The notes: generated by a model not told the origin, from the sequence alone. A stretch of DNA of 64,000 nucleotides from Geodermatophilus obscurus DSM 43160 (GCF_000025345.1 NC_013757.1:4712001-4776000), one strand, 5' to 3'; shown: positions 36,465-44,661, numbered from the stretch's first letter. Numbers and translations are program-made.

Positions 36465-37882
36465 CTACTCGTCGAGGGCGCCCGCCTCGCTGAGGACGTC
36501 GAGCGCGGCGGGCAGGTCGGCCAGGGCCGCGGCGACGTCGTCCGGGGTGGCGATCGTCCACGCGTTGGCGTCGGCGTAGCAGCGCAGGGCGGCGTTGAAG
36601 GCCACCGCGCCCGCGGCCTCGCGGGCGGCCAGGAGTGCCGCGCCGCCCTTGCCGTACACGAGGCGGAAGTAGTCCGAGGCGCTGTCGAACCCGTCCATCG
36701 CCGTGCCGACCCCGCCGGGGGTGCGCAGGGCGCGGGCAGCGGCGTCCCCGGACACCGGGGAGGCGACCGACTCGGCGGAGGAGGCGAAGGCCTCGTCCAG
36801 CCAGGGGTCGCGGAACTGCGAGTCGCCGACCATCCCGTAGAACCGCATGTGCGCGACCTCGTGGAACAGGACGAGCCGGTCGGCGCCGGCAAGCAGGATC
36901 GAGCTGGGGTACTCGATGCCGCCGCCCTCGACCGGCAGCAGCGGGACGGTGAGCGTCGCGTACGGAAAGGGGCCGAAGCGCTCCTCCAGCTGGTCGATCG
37001 CAGCCAGCGTCCACGCGGTGAGCTCGCGCGCGGGGACGTCCGCGCCGGGCAGCACGCCGGTCGTCACCTCGATCCCGTCGGTGGTCGTGGCGCTCGCGGT
37101 GGTGAACTCCCCCACCGCGACGCTGACGTCCCGGGCGACCGGCTCGACCGACGTCCAGGTGCGCCGGCCGTCCTGCGGCGAGGAGGGCTCGGCCTGGTCG
37201 CCGGTCATGAGGACGACGAGGGCCTCGGGAGCCGAGACCCGGATCGTCGTGTCGGCGACGGGGCTCGTCGCGGTCTCGCCGGGGAGGTCGACGAACGGAT
37301 CCCGCGCCCAGCCGACGCCCGGCTCCCGGGCCAGCAGCGGCGCGCCGCTGGCCCACCAGGAGACTCCGTCGGCCGCGCCCACCCGCTCGAAGTCGCCCTC
37401 GCCGAGGGTGAGCGGGAAGTCCAGGGCCACCTCGGTCGCCTCACCGGCCGCCGGCTCGCCGGCCAGCCGGACGACGAACAGGCCGCCCGGGTCCGCGGCT
37501 CCGGCGTCCTCGTAGCCGCTGCCGGCGACGTTCTCCCCACGGACACCGTCGACGACCAGCCGGTTGCCCCCCGCCGCGGGCCCGGGTCCGTTGGGGACCA
37601 GCCGGAAGACCAGTTCGTCGGTGGGCAGGTCGGGGGTGAAGACGACGGTCTCGGTGCCGGTGACCGTGTGCAGGTCGTCGTCCAGCCGGAGGTCCAGCTC
37701 GACGACCGGCCGGTCGGGGTCGGGCTCGGCGCGCTGCCCGCAGGTCCGCTCGGCGGGCGTCGCAGCGGACTGCTCGGCCGCGGCCGACCGCTCGGCGGCG
37801 AGGGTGTCGACGAAGGAGGCGCCGCAGCCGGTGAGCAGCAGCAGGGCGGCACCGAGCGCGAGCAGGGCCGCCGCGCGCTCAC
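36465..37882 (-). CDS. M1-like metallopeptidase lipoprotein, frameshifted near its start
   Basis: From about 37868 to 36465 one open frame encodes a lipoprotein: LLALGAALLLLTGCGASF gives a lipobox with LTGC. It then holds a gluzincin core with GGGIEYPSS, HEVAHMRFYG and, 18 residues later, the zinc glutamate in WLDEAFASS. No ATG, GTG or TTG opens this frame. A GTG at 37882 overlapping the hadB stop reads MSARRP and then needs a -1 shift to join it. One base is apparently missing in codons 5-6. The rest is intact. Confidence 0.7.
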
Positions 37883-38307
37883 GCCAGCTGGACGGTGGCG
37901 CGGGCCAGCGAGAGCACCTTCTCGCCGCCGCTGGTGACGGTGAGGTCGACCCGGGCGCGGCCGTCCTCGCCCAGGGCGCCGACCTTCCCGCGGACGGTCA
38001 CCTGAGCACCGGTGCCGTCGTCGGGGACGACGACCGGCCGGCCGAAGCGCACGTGGTACTCGACCAGCGCGCCCGGGTCCCCGGCCCAGGCGGTGACCGC
38101 GCGCGCGGCCAGCGCCATGGTGAGCATCCCGTGCGCGATCACGCCGGGCAGGCCGACCTCGGTGGCCACGCGGTCGTTCCAGTGGATGGGGTTGAAGTCC
38201 CCGGAGGCGCCGGCGTAGCGGACGAGGTCGGCCCGGGTGACCGGGTAGGTCTGCTCGGGCAGCTCGGTGCCGACGGCCACGTCGGCGGCCCGGACCGTCG
38301 CGGTCAC
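37879..38307 (-). CDS. hadB: MaoC-type (3R)-hydroxyacyl-ACP dehydratase subunit HadB-like
   Basis: The 142-residue hot-dog protein carries the hydratase-2 motif SGDFNPIHWND with the catalytic Asp/His pair, then VIAHGMLTMAL. In mycobacteria HadB is the catalytic half of HadAB in type II fatty acid synthesis. It overlaps hadA by four bases (GTGA/ATGA type) and is itself overlapped by the next gene. The rpmG-hadA-hadB order is conserved in actinobacteria. Confidence 0.9.
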   Translation of the reverse strand: MTATVRAADVAVGTELPEQTYPVTRADLVRYAGASGDFNPIHWNDRVATEVGLPGVIAHGMLTMALAARAVTAWAGDPGALVEYHVRFGRPVVVPDDGTGAQVTVRGKVGALGEDGRARVDLTVTSGGEKVLSLARATVQLA

Positions 38308-38750
38308 GCCGTCCCCCGGGCGACGAGCATCGAGGTGGCCGAGCAGACCGTTTCGCCGTCCTCGGTGGCGACGTCCACCCGGGTGGTGAGCAGGTCGTTG
38401 CCCCCGATGCTGCGCACGGCCTCGATGGTGGGCGTGGCGACGAGCCGGTCGCCGGCCCGGATGGGTCGGTGGTGGGTGAAGCGCTGCTCGCCGTGGACGA
38501 CGCGGCTGTAGTCCAGCGCGACGTCGGGGTCCTCGACGACGACGCCCGCGGCCGACAGCGTCAGGGCGATGGCGAAGGTGGGCGGGGCGATGACGTCGGG
38601 GTGTCCGGCCGCGCGGGCGGCGTCGGTGTCCCGGTGCACCGGATCGGCCGCACCGATGGCGTCGGCGAACTCGGCGATCTTCTGCCGGCCGACCTCGTAG
38701 ACGGCGGAGGGCGGGTAGCCGCGCCCGACCAGTGCTGGATCGAGTGCCAT
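38304..38750 (-). CDS. hadA: MaoC-family dehydratase HadA-like (substrate-binding subunit)
   Basis: The 148-residue partner of HadB has the N-terminal FAS1-like dehydratase fold: GRGYPPSAVYEVGRQKIAEF, then DPVHRDTDAARAAGH and VHGEQRFTHHRPIRAGD. It lacks the catalytic D-F-N-P-x-H motif, as HadA should. It is located between rpmG and hadB. Confidence 0.88.
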   Translation of the reverse strand: MALDPALVGRGYPPSAVYEVGRQKIAEFADAIGAADPVHRDTDAARAAGHPDVIAPPTFAIALTLSAAGVVVEDPDVALDYSRVVHGEQRFTHHRPIRAGDRLVATPTIEAVRSIGGNDLLTTRVDVATEDGETVCSATSMLVARGTA

Positions 38751-38815
38751 GCTCCCGCCCTCCCTCTCGCAGGGACCGCTGGGTCAGCGGATCCCCGCGG
38801 TGGCTCGAGACCGCG

Positions 38816-38980
38816 TCAGCGCGTCTCGCGGTGGATCGTGTGCTTGCGGTCCTTCGGGCAGAACTTCTTCAGCTCGAGCCGGTCGGGGTCGTTGCGCCGG
38901 TTCTTGCGGGTGATGTAGTTCCGGCTCTTGCACTCCTGGCAGGCCAGGGTGATCTTCGGACGGATGTCGGTGGCTGCCAC
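38816..38980 (-). CDS. rpmG: 50S ribosomal protein L33 with altered zinc ribbon
   Basis: The 54-residue bL33 begins at a GTG and reads [20 protein letters not shown], then [20 protein letters not shown] and [14 protein letters not shown]. The first CxxC is intact, but the second pair is CPKD, so only three of four zinc cysteines remain. It lies between tRNA-Met and hadA. Related actinobacterial proteins that I recall have CPxC here. Confidence 0.93.
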   Translation of the reverse strand: MAATDIRPKITLACQECKSRNYITRKNRRNDPDRLELKKFCPKDRKHTIHRETR

Positions 38981-39092
38981 GGGGCGCTCCTCGCCTTGTC
39001 GGTGCCCGGGCCGGGCCCGGGGACGTGCGGGCGGGTGCCCGCACGGTGCTGCAACACGCCGACGGACCCCGGGTAGCGGGGTCCGTCGTGAG

Positions 39093-39166
39093 TAGCGGTG
39101 ACCGGATTTGAACCGGTGACACAGCGATTATGAGCCGCTTGCTCTGCCTGGCTGAGCTACACCGCC
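39093..39166 (-). tRNA. tRNA-Met (anticodon CAT)
   Basis: The cloverleaf has acceptor GGCGGTG (with one G-U pair), D-loop GCTCAGCCAGGCAGAGC, anticodon loop CTCATAA and T-arm CCGGTTCAAATCCGG. The standard acceptor pairing G1-U72 and context suggest the elongator Met tRNA. It sits between tRNA-Thr and rpmG. Confidence 0.96.
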
Positions 39167-39222
39167 GGACGTGGCCGTGCGGCCCGGTCTCGGCGACCGG
39201 GCCGAGCGGCCACTGTGTTCCA

Positions 39223-39296
39223 GAGCCCCTTTACGGAATCGAACCGTAGACCTTCTCCTTACCATGGAGACGCTCTGCCGACTGAGCTAAAGGGGC
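39223..39296 (-). tRNA. tRNA-Thr (anticodon GGT)
   Basis: Acceptor GCCCCTT pairs with AAGGGGC; D-loop GCTCAGTCGGCAGAGC; anticodon loop ATGGTAA; T-arm TACGGTTCGATTCCGTA. It is the first gene of the tRNA-Thr-tRNA-Met-rpmG-hadAB unit. Confidence 0.97.
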
Positions 39297-39303
39297 GGGC
39301 TTC

Positions 39304-39332
39304 GAGCCGTCAGGAATTCTACCCGACGGCTC
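39304..39332 (-). promoter_or_regulatory. tRNA-Thr promoter -10 inside a hairpin
   Basis: TAGAAT (39321-39316, minus) is a strong -10 located 20 bases before tRNA-Thr. It lies in the loop of an 8-bp inverted repeat (GAGCCGTC at 39304-39311 with 39325-39332). The same hairpin could end the upstream GGDEF/EAL transcript. The -35 is weak. Confidence 0.45.
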
Positions 39333-39364
39333 CAGGGGCCGGTCGCAGGGGGTCCCCGGCGCGC

Positions 39365-41905
39365 TCAGGAGCGCACGAACAGCCGTCGGTGCGGCGTGCC
39401 GGCGACGGCCGAGCGGACGCCGGTACGGGCCAGGATCCAGCTCTCCAGCCGCTGGTCGGGCAGCGGCCGGCTGACCAGGAAGCCCTGCAGCTTGTCGCAG
39501 CCCATCTCGGCGAGCAGGTTGCGCGTCAGTTCGTCCTCGACGCCCTCGGCCACGACCCGCAGACCCAGGTTGTGGGCCAGTTCGATGATCGAGCGGGCGA
39601 TGAACGACTCCCCCTGGCTGGTCGACATGCCCAGCACGAAGGACTTGTCGATCTTCACCTCGTCGATGGGCAGCTGGCGCAGCTGGGACAGCGAGGAGTA
39701 GCCGGTGCCGAAGTCGTCCATCGACAGCCGCATGCCCAGCGCGTGCAGGTCGGCCAGGACGGTGCTGCTGCGCACCGAGTCGTCGACGACGCTGCCCTCG
39801 GTCAGCTCCAGGGTCAGCAGCTCCCCGGGGACGCCGTGGCGGCGAAGCGCCCGGCGCACCCGGTCCACCAGGTCCGGCTCGGTCAGGCAGCGGGCGGAGA
39901 GGTTGACCGCCACCGACAGCGCGATGTCCTGGTCGAGCCACCGGCGGCAGCGGGCGAGCGCGAGGTCGAGCACGTGATCGGTCAGCGGACCGATGCGGCC
40001 GATCTGCTCGGCGAGGTGGATGAACTCGTCCGGCGCGATGGCCCCGTAGCGCGGGTGCGCCCAGCGCACCAACGTCTCGACCGAGACGATGTCGGAGGTG
40101 CGTGCGTCGATGATCGGCTGGAAGACGACACTGATGTCGCCGTCGGCCATGGCCTGCTCGAGCTCGGTGCCGAGCTGCAGGCGCCGCAGGCTCTGCTGGT
40201 CGAGCACCGGGTGGTAGCTGGCCACGCCGCTCTTGCCGGCCCCGGCCAGCAGGGCGACGTCGGCCCGCTGCATGAGCGTGCCGGAGTCCGCGCCGTGCAC
40301 CGGAGCGGCGGCGACACCGATGGTCAGCGTCACCTCGAGGTCCAGGCCGGCGACCCGGACGCGCGTCGAGGTGGCCTCGCGCAGCCGGCGGGCCGCCCGC
40401 TCGGTCGCGGGCAGCGACAGCCCGGGCAGCAGGACGGCGAACTGCTCGCCCTCCATGCGGGCCACGAGGGCCTGCGGCGGGGCGTGCTCGCGCAGCAGGC
40501 CGGCGGTGACGAGCAGCAGCTCGTCGCTGGCCGCGTGGCCGAGGGTGTCGGTGACCTCGGCGTAGTTGTCCAGCGAGGCGAGGATGAGGCCCGCCCGCCC
40601 GGTGACCGGGTCGGCCACGAGCAGCTCGTCGATCTCCACCGCGAGGCGCTGCCGGTTGGGCAGGCCGGTGAGCCGGTCGTGGTCGGCGTCGTACCGGATC
40701 TGGGTCAGCAGCTGCTGCTGCCGGATCGCGGCGTTGACGTGGGTGAGCATGGAGTCCAGCGCCGACCGGTCGCCGTCCGCGAAGGAGACGATGTCGCTGC
40801 GCCGGTCGCAGATCTCCAGGTAACCGGGCTCTCCGGCCGCCGTGGCCACCGGCGCGGCGAGCAGGTCGTGGGCTCCGCGGCGCGTCAGCGCGGTGGCCTC
40901 GGCCTCGGTCGCGCGGGCGAGGGAGACCAGGAGCGGACCGTCCGACGACCCGTCGGTCACGCGCCGGCGGAAGAGGTCGTCGGGGTCACTGGGGCCGTCG
41001 TACCAGCTGCGGCCGTCGTCGGAGGCGACGACCAGGCGCGGCTCCTCGTCGAGGTAGGGCGGCAGCCAGAGGGCGACGCGCTCGGCGTTGAGGAGCTCCC
41101 GGATGCCCTCGGCGAGGCGCCGCGGGCCGTCCTCGTCGGGGCTGATCTGCTCGACCTGACGAGCGAACGCGTAGACCTTTTCGAGGTCCTGCCCCTCCCG
41201 CGAGACCGCGGCGAACCTGCGGTAGAGGAGGACGAGGCCGCCCACGAGCGGCATGACCAGGAGGAGCGTCCACGGCGTCACCTCGACCAGGAGGAGCGCG
41301 GACAGTCCGACGAGGACCGCCATGGGGGTGACCGCGACGGCGGCAAGCAGCATGCTCGTCCAGAGCGCCCTGCCGGGGTAACCCTGGGTGGCGATGATGG
41401 CCAGGCGGATGAGCGCGCCTCCCACGAGCGTGGCGAGCACGATCGCGACGAGGTAGGACACCCAGGTCAGCGGATCCGAGAGGACACCGACGGGCAGTAC
41501 GCGCAGTACGGCCACGGCGACACACACCTCGACGACCGCGATGGCCGTGTTGGTGACGACCTTCGGCAACGACAGCCGCTGCACGATGCAGAAGCCGGCG
41601 ATGGCCAGCGCGCGCGTCAGCGCGGTCCACACGGGACCGATCTCGATGAGCGCCACGACGAAGGCCAGTTCGGAGGCCGAGACGGACATCGTCTGACGGC
41701 GGAACTCGATGTGGAGGTTGTAGAACTCGGCGACCACGAACGTGGCGAGGACCAAGCAGACGGCCACCGGACTGGCCGGCTCCAGGCGCCAGGGCAGCAC
41801 GAAGGAGCTGGCGACCAGCGCGATGGCGAGGCCCAGCCAGCCGATGGTGGCCGGCCCCAGCGCGGCGACGTGCCCGCGCTGTCCGAGGGCGTCCTGCTCG
41901 GCCAC
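39365..41905 (-). CDS. Membrane GGDEF/EAL cyclic-di-GMP signalling protein
   Basis: The 846-residue protein has about eight membrane helices (residues ~15-260), a GAF-like segment (~290-430), a GGDEF-like domain (~440-590) and an EAL domain (~595-840). The GGDEF signature is degraded to EGEQF, so cyclase activity is unlikely. The EAL domain keeps ETLVRW, ELTEGSV, MDDFGTGYSSLSQLR, KIDKSFV and AEGVED, so phosphodiesterase activity is plausible. I start at the GTG at 41905. A 31-codon peptide gene lies 183 bp upstream on the same strand. Confidence 0.88.
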   Translation of the reverse strand: MAEQDALGQRGHVAALGPATIGWLGLAIALVASSFVLPWRLEPASPVAVCLVLATFVVAEFYNLHIEFRRQTMSVSASELAFVVALIEIGPVWTALTRALAIAGFCIVQRLSLPKVVTNTAIAVVEVCVAVAVLRVLPVGVLSDPLTWVSYLVAIVLATLVGGALIRLAIIATQGYPGRALWTSMLLAAVAVTPMAVLVGLSALLLVEVTPWTLLLVMPLVGGLVLLYRRFAAVSREGQDLEKVYAFARQVEQISPDEDGPRRLAEGIRELLNAERVALWLPPYLDEEPRLVVASDDGRSWYDGPSDPDDLFRRRVTDGSSDGPLLVSLARATEAEATALTRRGAHDLLAAPVATAAGEPGYLEICDRRSDIVSFADGDRSALDSMLTHVNAAIRQQQLLTQIRYDADHDRLTGLPNRQRLAVEIDELLVADPVTGRAGLILASLDNYAEVTDTLGHAASDELLLVTAGLLREHAPPQALVARMEGEQFAVLLPGLSLPATERAARRLREATSTRVRVAGLDLEVTLTIGVAAAPVHGADSGTLMQRADVALLAGAGKSGVASYHPVLDQQSLRRLQLGTELEQAMADGDISVVFQPIIDARTSDIVSVETLVRWAHPRYGAIAPDEFIHLAEQIGRIGPLTDHVLDLALARCRRWLDQDIALSVAVNLSARCLTEPDLVDRVRRALRRHGVPGELLTLELTEGSVVDDSVRSSTVLADLHALGMRLSMDDFGTGYSSLSQLRQLPIDEVKIDKSFVLGMSTSQGESFIARSIIELAHNLGLRVVAEGVEDELTRNLLAEMGCDKLQGFLVSRPLPDQRLESWILARTGVRSAVAGTPHRRLFVRS

Positions 41906-42088
41906 TGATACCTGTATTCGCCGGGGGGAGATGGGCGGGGCTGAGGCTAACAGCGGATCGCTGTGCAGCCTGGAGCTCCGCAGCACCTCTCGCTCGACCC
42001 AGTGAGCCGTCCGGGCGCACCCGTCACGCCGCACTGCGGTCGCCCACATCGCTTGCGATGCGGCGACGCAGCAGCGGAGGCGTGTTCG

Positions 42089-42184
42089 TCAGACTGCCTG
42101 GCGGGTCCACTTCCACCCACGGGTCCACTTCCACCCTCGACCGGTGCTGGACATGGCGGTGCTGGACATGGCGGTGCTGCTCAT
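42089..42184 (-). CDS. 31-residue internally repeated Trp/Lys peptide
   Basis: An ATG at 42184 preceded by GAGGAGG (4 nt spacing) opens a frame of 31 codons. The product starts with MSSTA twice, then MSSTG, followed by RGWKWT twice and RQAV. It is cationic and has four Trp and four Met. DNA repeats mirror the peptide repeats (15 bp and 18 bp units). I know no matching family. It might be a leader peptide, an antimicrobial-like peptide or a RiPP-like precursor; no maturase is nearby. Confidence 0.55.
   Translation of the reverse strand: MSSTAMSSTAMSSTGRGWKWTRGWKWTRQAV
42107..42184. repeat. Short tandem repeats inside the 31-codon frame
   Basis: GGTGCTGGACATGGC-type 15-bp units repeat nearly three times between 42143 and 42184. 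An 18-bp unit with GGGTCCACTTCCACCC occurs twice between 42104 and 42136. The unit lengths are multiples of three, which keeps the reading frame. Confidence 0.7.
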
Positions 42185-42730
42185 GACGCCTCCTCAGGCA
42201 TGAAGGACTGCTTTGGGGGGAACTGGGCAGTCGTCCAGGCGCGGGGGCAGAGCGTTGGGTACGGACCGCGCCGGAGAGATTGCTGCCCGTCACTCTTTGG
42301 GGGCAAGCGCCCGATCCGCCAACAGGGTCACGAGAGGGTGTCAACCCGTCATGCCGTCACCGAAGGTGACGATAAGTAGGCAGAGGGTTACACATTGGGG
42401 TGACACGTGGGCCATGTGGTGCGTCGGGGCGGACGGGTGACCTCGTACCGGTCCGGGGCACGCCACGGAGGTGGGTGCCCGGCGCCTCGGGACCGTGCGC
42501 GGGGAAGCGCCGATCGGCCACGCCGTCACGCGCTCGTCGTCGTGTGACCTGACGTCTCCGGGGCCCTGACCCGCGCACGGCGCGACGCCCCGCGCCGCGA
42601 GGACCCGACGCGCCGGCCCCTCCACAGGCGTGGGTCCGGCCGACCAGGGGTCCCCCGATCGGGTCCACAGCCGTCCACAGCGCCGTCCACAGCTCGTGGA
42701 CAGGCCGGACGGCGACCTACGCTGCGCCGC
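42185..42730. other. Divergent regulatory region with structured leader
   Basis: These 546 bp separate the peptide gene (minus) from the Tad-like gene (plus). On the minus strand 42220-42292 can fold: GGGCAG/CTGCCC outside and TCCGGCGCGG/CCGCGCCTGGA inside, flanked on both sides by CCCCCAAAG. Further up, CGTCACC-GAA-GGTGACG (about 42355-42371) is a perfect inverted repeat. A GTGACG-N17-TACACA promoter-like pair points toward the plus strand (about 42364-42395). Confidence 0.45.
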
Positions 42731-43162
42731 GTGCGACGGGACGGGGCGGGGGGCGAGCGCGGTTCGACGCTGCCCCTGGTCCTGGTGTGCTGGCTGGTGG
42801 CCGCGCTCATGGCCTTCGGCGCGATCGCGGCGTCCGACGCCTTCCTCGAGCAGCAGCAGGTGCAGTCGGTCTGCGACGGCGCCGCGCTGGCCGCGGCCAA
42901 CGCCACCGACGAGGCGGCCCTCTACGCCACCGGCGTGGGGACGGCGCTGCCGCTGACCCGTGCGAGCACGCAGGCGGCCGTGGCCGACCAGCTCGCCGAC
43001 GGGGGGACGGCGCTGCACTCCTGGTCCACCGAGACCGACGGCGTGGAGGTGACGGTGCGGTGCACCCGCTACGTCGAGATCGCGTTCGGCTGGCTCTTCC
43101 TCGGCGGACGGCCGCTGGAGCGCACCGCCGTCGCAGGCGCTCGCGCCCCCACCACCCCCTGA
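42731..43162 (+). CDS. Tad/TadE-like membrane-anchored protein
   Basis: The 143-residue protein has one N-terminal membrane helix, GSTLPLVLVCWLVAALMAFG, followed by the typical Tad-domain stretch LEQQQVQSVCDGAALAAANA. Such proteins belong to Flp/Tad pilus-like secretion clusters (Rv3654c-like in mycobacteria), but no other tad genes occur in this window. The GTG start at 42731 is closely preceded by GC-rich DNA without a clear SD. A strong terminator follows. Confidence 0.7.
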   Translation: MRRDGAGGERGSTLPLVLVCWLVAALMAFGAIAASDAFLEQQQVQSVCDGAALAAANATDEAALYATGVGTALPLTRASTQAAVADQLADGGTALHSWSTETDGVEVTVRCTRYVEIAFGWLFLGGRPLERTAVAGARAPTTP

Positions 43163-43169
43163 GACGCAC

Positions 43170-43205
43170 CGCGGCCCCCGACCTGTGCTCAGGTCGGGGG
43201 CCGCG
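43170..43205. terminator. Terminator between the Tad-like gene and tRNA-Tyr
   Basis: CGCGGCCCCCGACCT (43170-43184) pairs perfectly with 43191-43205 around a 6-nt loop. It lies eight bases past the plus-strand stop and 11 bases beyond the 3' end of tRNA-Tyr, so it can serve both. Confidence 0.75.
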
Positions 43206-43216
43206 TGTACCGGGTG

Positions 43217-43298
43217 TGGCGGGTGAAGGATTCGAACCTTCGTAGGCTAAGCCGACGGATTTACAGTCCGCTCCCATTGGCCACTCGGGCAACCCGCC
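43217..43298 (-). tRNA. tRNA-Tyr (anticodon GTA)
   Basis: A class II tRNA of 82 nt with acceptor GGCGGGT/ACCCGCC, anticodon loop CTGTAAA, a long variable arm (CGTCGGCTTAGCCTACG region) and T-arm GAAGGTTCGAATCCTTC. It is divergent from yajQ. Confidence 0.96.
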
Positions 43299-43402
43299 GT
43301 GGTGGTACCGGAAGAGCGTACAAGACACCGGAGACCGGCTTCGGACGTGGCCCCGGGCCCCGACCGTGGCGGTGGACGGCAGAGGGAAGGAGCAACCGAC
43401 AC

Positions 43403-43894
43403 ATGGCCGACTCGTCGTTCGACGTGGTGAGCAAGGTCGACCGCCAGGAGGTCGACAACGCCCTCAACCAGGCCGCCAAGGAGCTCTCGCAGCGTTTCGA
43501 CTTCCGGGGCACCAACGCCTCGATCGCCTGGGCGGGCGAGGAGGGCGTGACGCTGAGCGCCGACACCGAGGAGCGGGTGACCGCGGCCCTCGACGTCTTC
43601 CGGGAGAAGCTCGTGAAGCGGGGCATCTCGCTGAAGGCCCTCGACGCCGACGACCCGCAGTCCTCGGGTCGCAGCTACAAGATCTCGGCCCGCATCAAGC
43701 AGGGCATCGAGTCGGACAAGGCCAAGCAGATCGCCAAGATCATCCGGGACGAGGGACCCAAGGGCGTCCAGGCCCAGATCCAGGGCGACCAGCTCCGGGT
43801 GAGCGGCAAGAAGCGCGACGACCTGCAGGCGGTGCAGCAGCTGCTGCGCGGCAAGGACCTCGACGTCGCGCTGCAGTTCGACAACTACCGCTGA
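43403..43894 (+). CDS. YajQ family nucleotide-binding protein
   Basis: The 163-residue UPF0234 protein begins [20 protein letters not shown] and has [16 protein letters not shown] and the C-terminal [25 protein letters not shown]-type end (LQFDNYR). YajQ proteins bind RNA or nucleotides and in Xanthomonas respond to c-di-GMP. GGAAGGAG lies about 9 nt before the ATG at 43403. Function in actinobacteria is not settled. Confidence 0.92.
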   Translation: MADSSFDVVSKVDRQEVDNALNQAAKELSQRFDFRGTNASIAWAGEEGVTLSADTEERVTAALDVFREKLVKRGISLKALDADDPQSSGRSYKISARIKQGIESDKAKQIAKIIRDEGPKGVQAQIQGDQLRVSGKKRDDLQAVQQLLRGKDLDVALQFDNYR

Positions 43895-43924
43895 TCTGCA
43901 GCACTTTCGCAGGTCAGCTCGTCG

Positions 43925-44110
43925 TCACAGCGTCTCGCTCCGCAGGGAGCCCGCACGTGCGCCCAGCGCGGCGGCCATCAGGTCGCCGGCTGCGGCGCGC
44001 GTGCGGTCCTCGGCCGTGCGCCCAGGTGCGAGCAGCGAGCAGACGCCGAGCGTGGTCATCGTCGACGGGTGCCTGAGCGCCCGCTGCACGGTCACCACGT
44101 CGCAGCCCGA
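43925..44110 (-). pseudogene. C-terminal remnant of a tyrosine recombinase/integrase
   Basis: The frame ending at 43925 reads SGCDVVTVQRALRHPSTMTT, LGVCSLLAPG and then RTAEDRTRAAAGDLMAAALG. This matches the tail of phage-type integrases (VVTVQRALGHSS...TTL.TY.HL.P..EDRTR). The catalytic Tyr position holds Cys and no N-terminal or Arg-containing parts are present, so it is dead. It lies about 630 bp from tRNA-Tyr. Confidence 0.6.
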
Positions 44111-44401
44111 GCTCGCTCGGCGGCGTCCTTCCCCCGCGACCGCTCGGGCCTCGGTCCGGCCGATCCGGTCTGTCCGGCCCGCAGCTCGTCGAGCCCGGCC
44201 TACGCCGCCGATCGCGTCCGGCAGAACTGGGCCGATGACCTGGGCGTAGATGCTCGCGTCATCCGCTGAGCCCGCTGGTCCCGCAGCGATACAGCGTCGT
44301 GCCCCACCCTCCGAGATCGGGCGGGCCGGGTGGGCGCCGGCGAGCATGGCCCACCCGCCGGGACCGGACGGGGTGGGCACCTCCAGCAGCCACCCACCCA
44401 G

Positions 44402-44633
44402 CAGCTACCGGGTAGCCAGCGTCAGCTCGTCCTGAGCCAGACCCTGGTCAGACACCACCTCGCCCCGCTCCGCGAGCAGAGCCGGGTCATCACCACCCCC
44501 GAGAGCCGCAGCCAACGTCGACGTGACGTGCTGCAAGGCCCTCGCCGACCCGGTCGAGCTGCCGGCGACCCCCGCCGCCCTCACCCCGAGAGCGCCGACG
44601 CCTACTGTTCGGGATGGTCGACTTGCTGGTTGA
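44402..44633 (+). pseudogene. Frameshifted ArsR-family regulator remnant
   Basis: One frame (44402-~44510) gives QLPGSQRQLVLSQTLVRHHL and APLREQSRVITT, an ArsR winged-helix recognition segment. A shifted frame (to the TGA at 44631-44633) gives VDVTCCKALADPVELPATPAA, resembling the CC.AL..PV..LA.L tail of metal/arsenic ArsR proteins. The N-terminal part is missing. The stop overlaps the merR -35 box. Confidence 0.5.
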
Positions 44634-44661
44634 CCTTGGACCACGGTCCAAGGTCTAGCGT
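44630..44661 (+). promoter_or_regulatory. MerR-type operator/promoter
   Basis: TTGACC (44630-44635) and TAGCGT (44656-44661) are separated by 20 bp, the stretched spacing used by MerR regulators. Between them lies a perfect dyad: ACCTTGGACC (44633-44642), AC, GGTCCAAGGT (44645-44654). The predicted start falls at or next to the merR ATG (44669), implying a leaderless message. Confidence 0.8.

Noticed and set aside
37205-37882. 225-codon minus frame starting at the GTG that overlaps the hadB stop
   Set aside because: After the first six codons its product is a Ser/Pro/Arg-rich shadow; the adjacent frame carries the lipobox and peptidase domain.
42325-42370. TTGACA at about 42341 (minus) as a promoter for the repeat peptide
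   Set aside because: No acceptable -10 hexamer lies 16-19 bp downstream of it, so it was not listed as a promoter.
42220-42420. Known riboswitch classes (c-di-GMP, c-di-AMP, SAM) upstream of the GGDEF/EAL gene
   Set aside because: None of the conserved strings that I recall for these classes is present, so only an unclassified structured leader is proposed.
42341-43018. Minus-strand frame across the divergent spacer and the Tad-like gene
   Set aside because: It overlaps the Tad-like gene antisense, has no ribosome site and shows Arg/Gly-rich shadow composition.
44405-44644. 79-codon minus-strand frame upstream of merR
   Set aside because: It is antisense to the ArsR remnant and the merR promoter and has no recognisable features.
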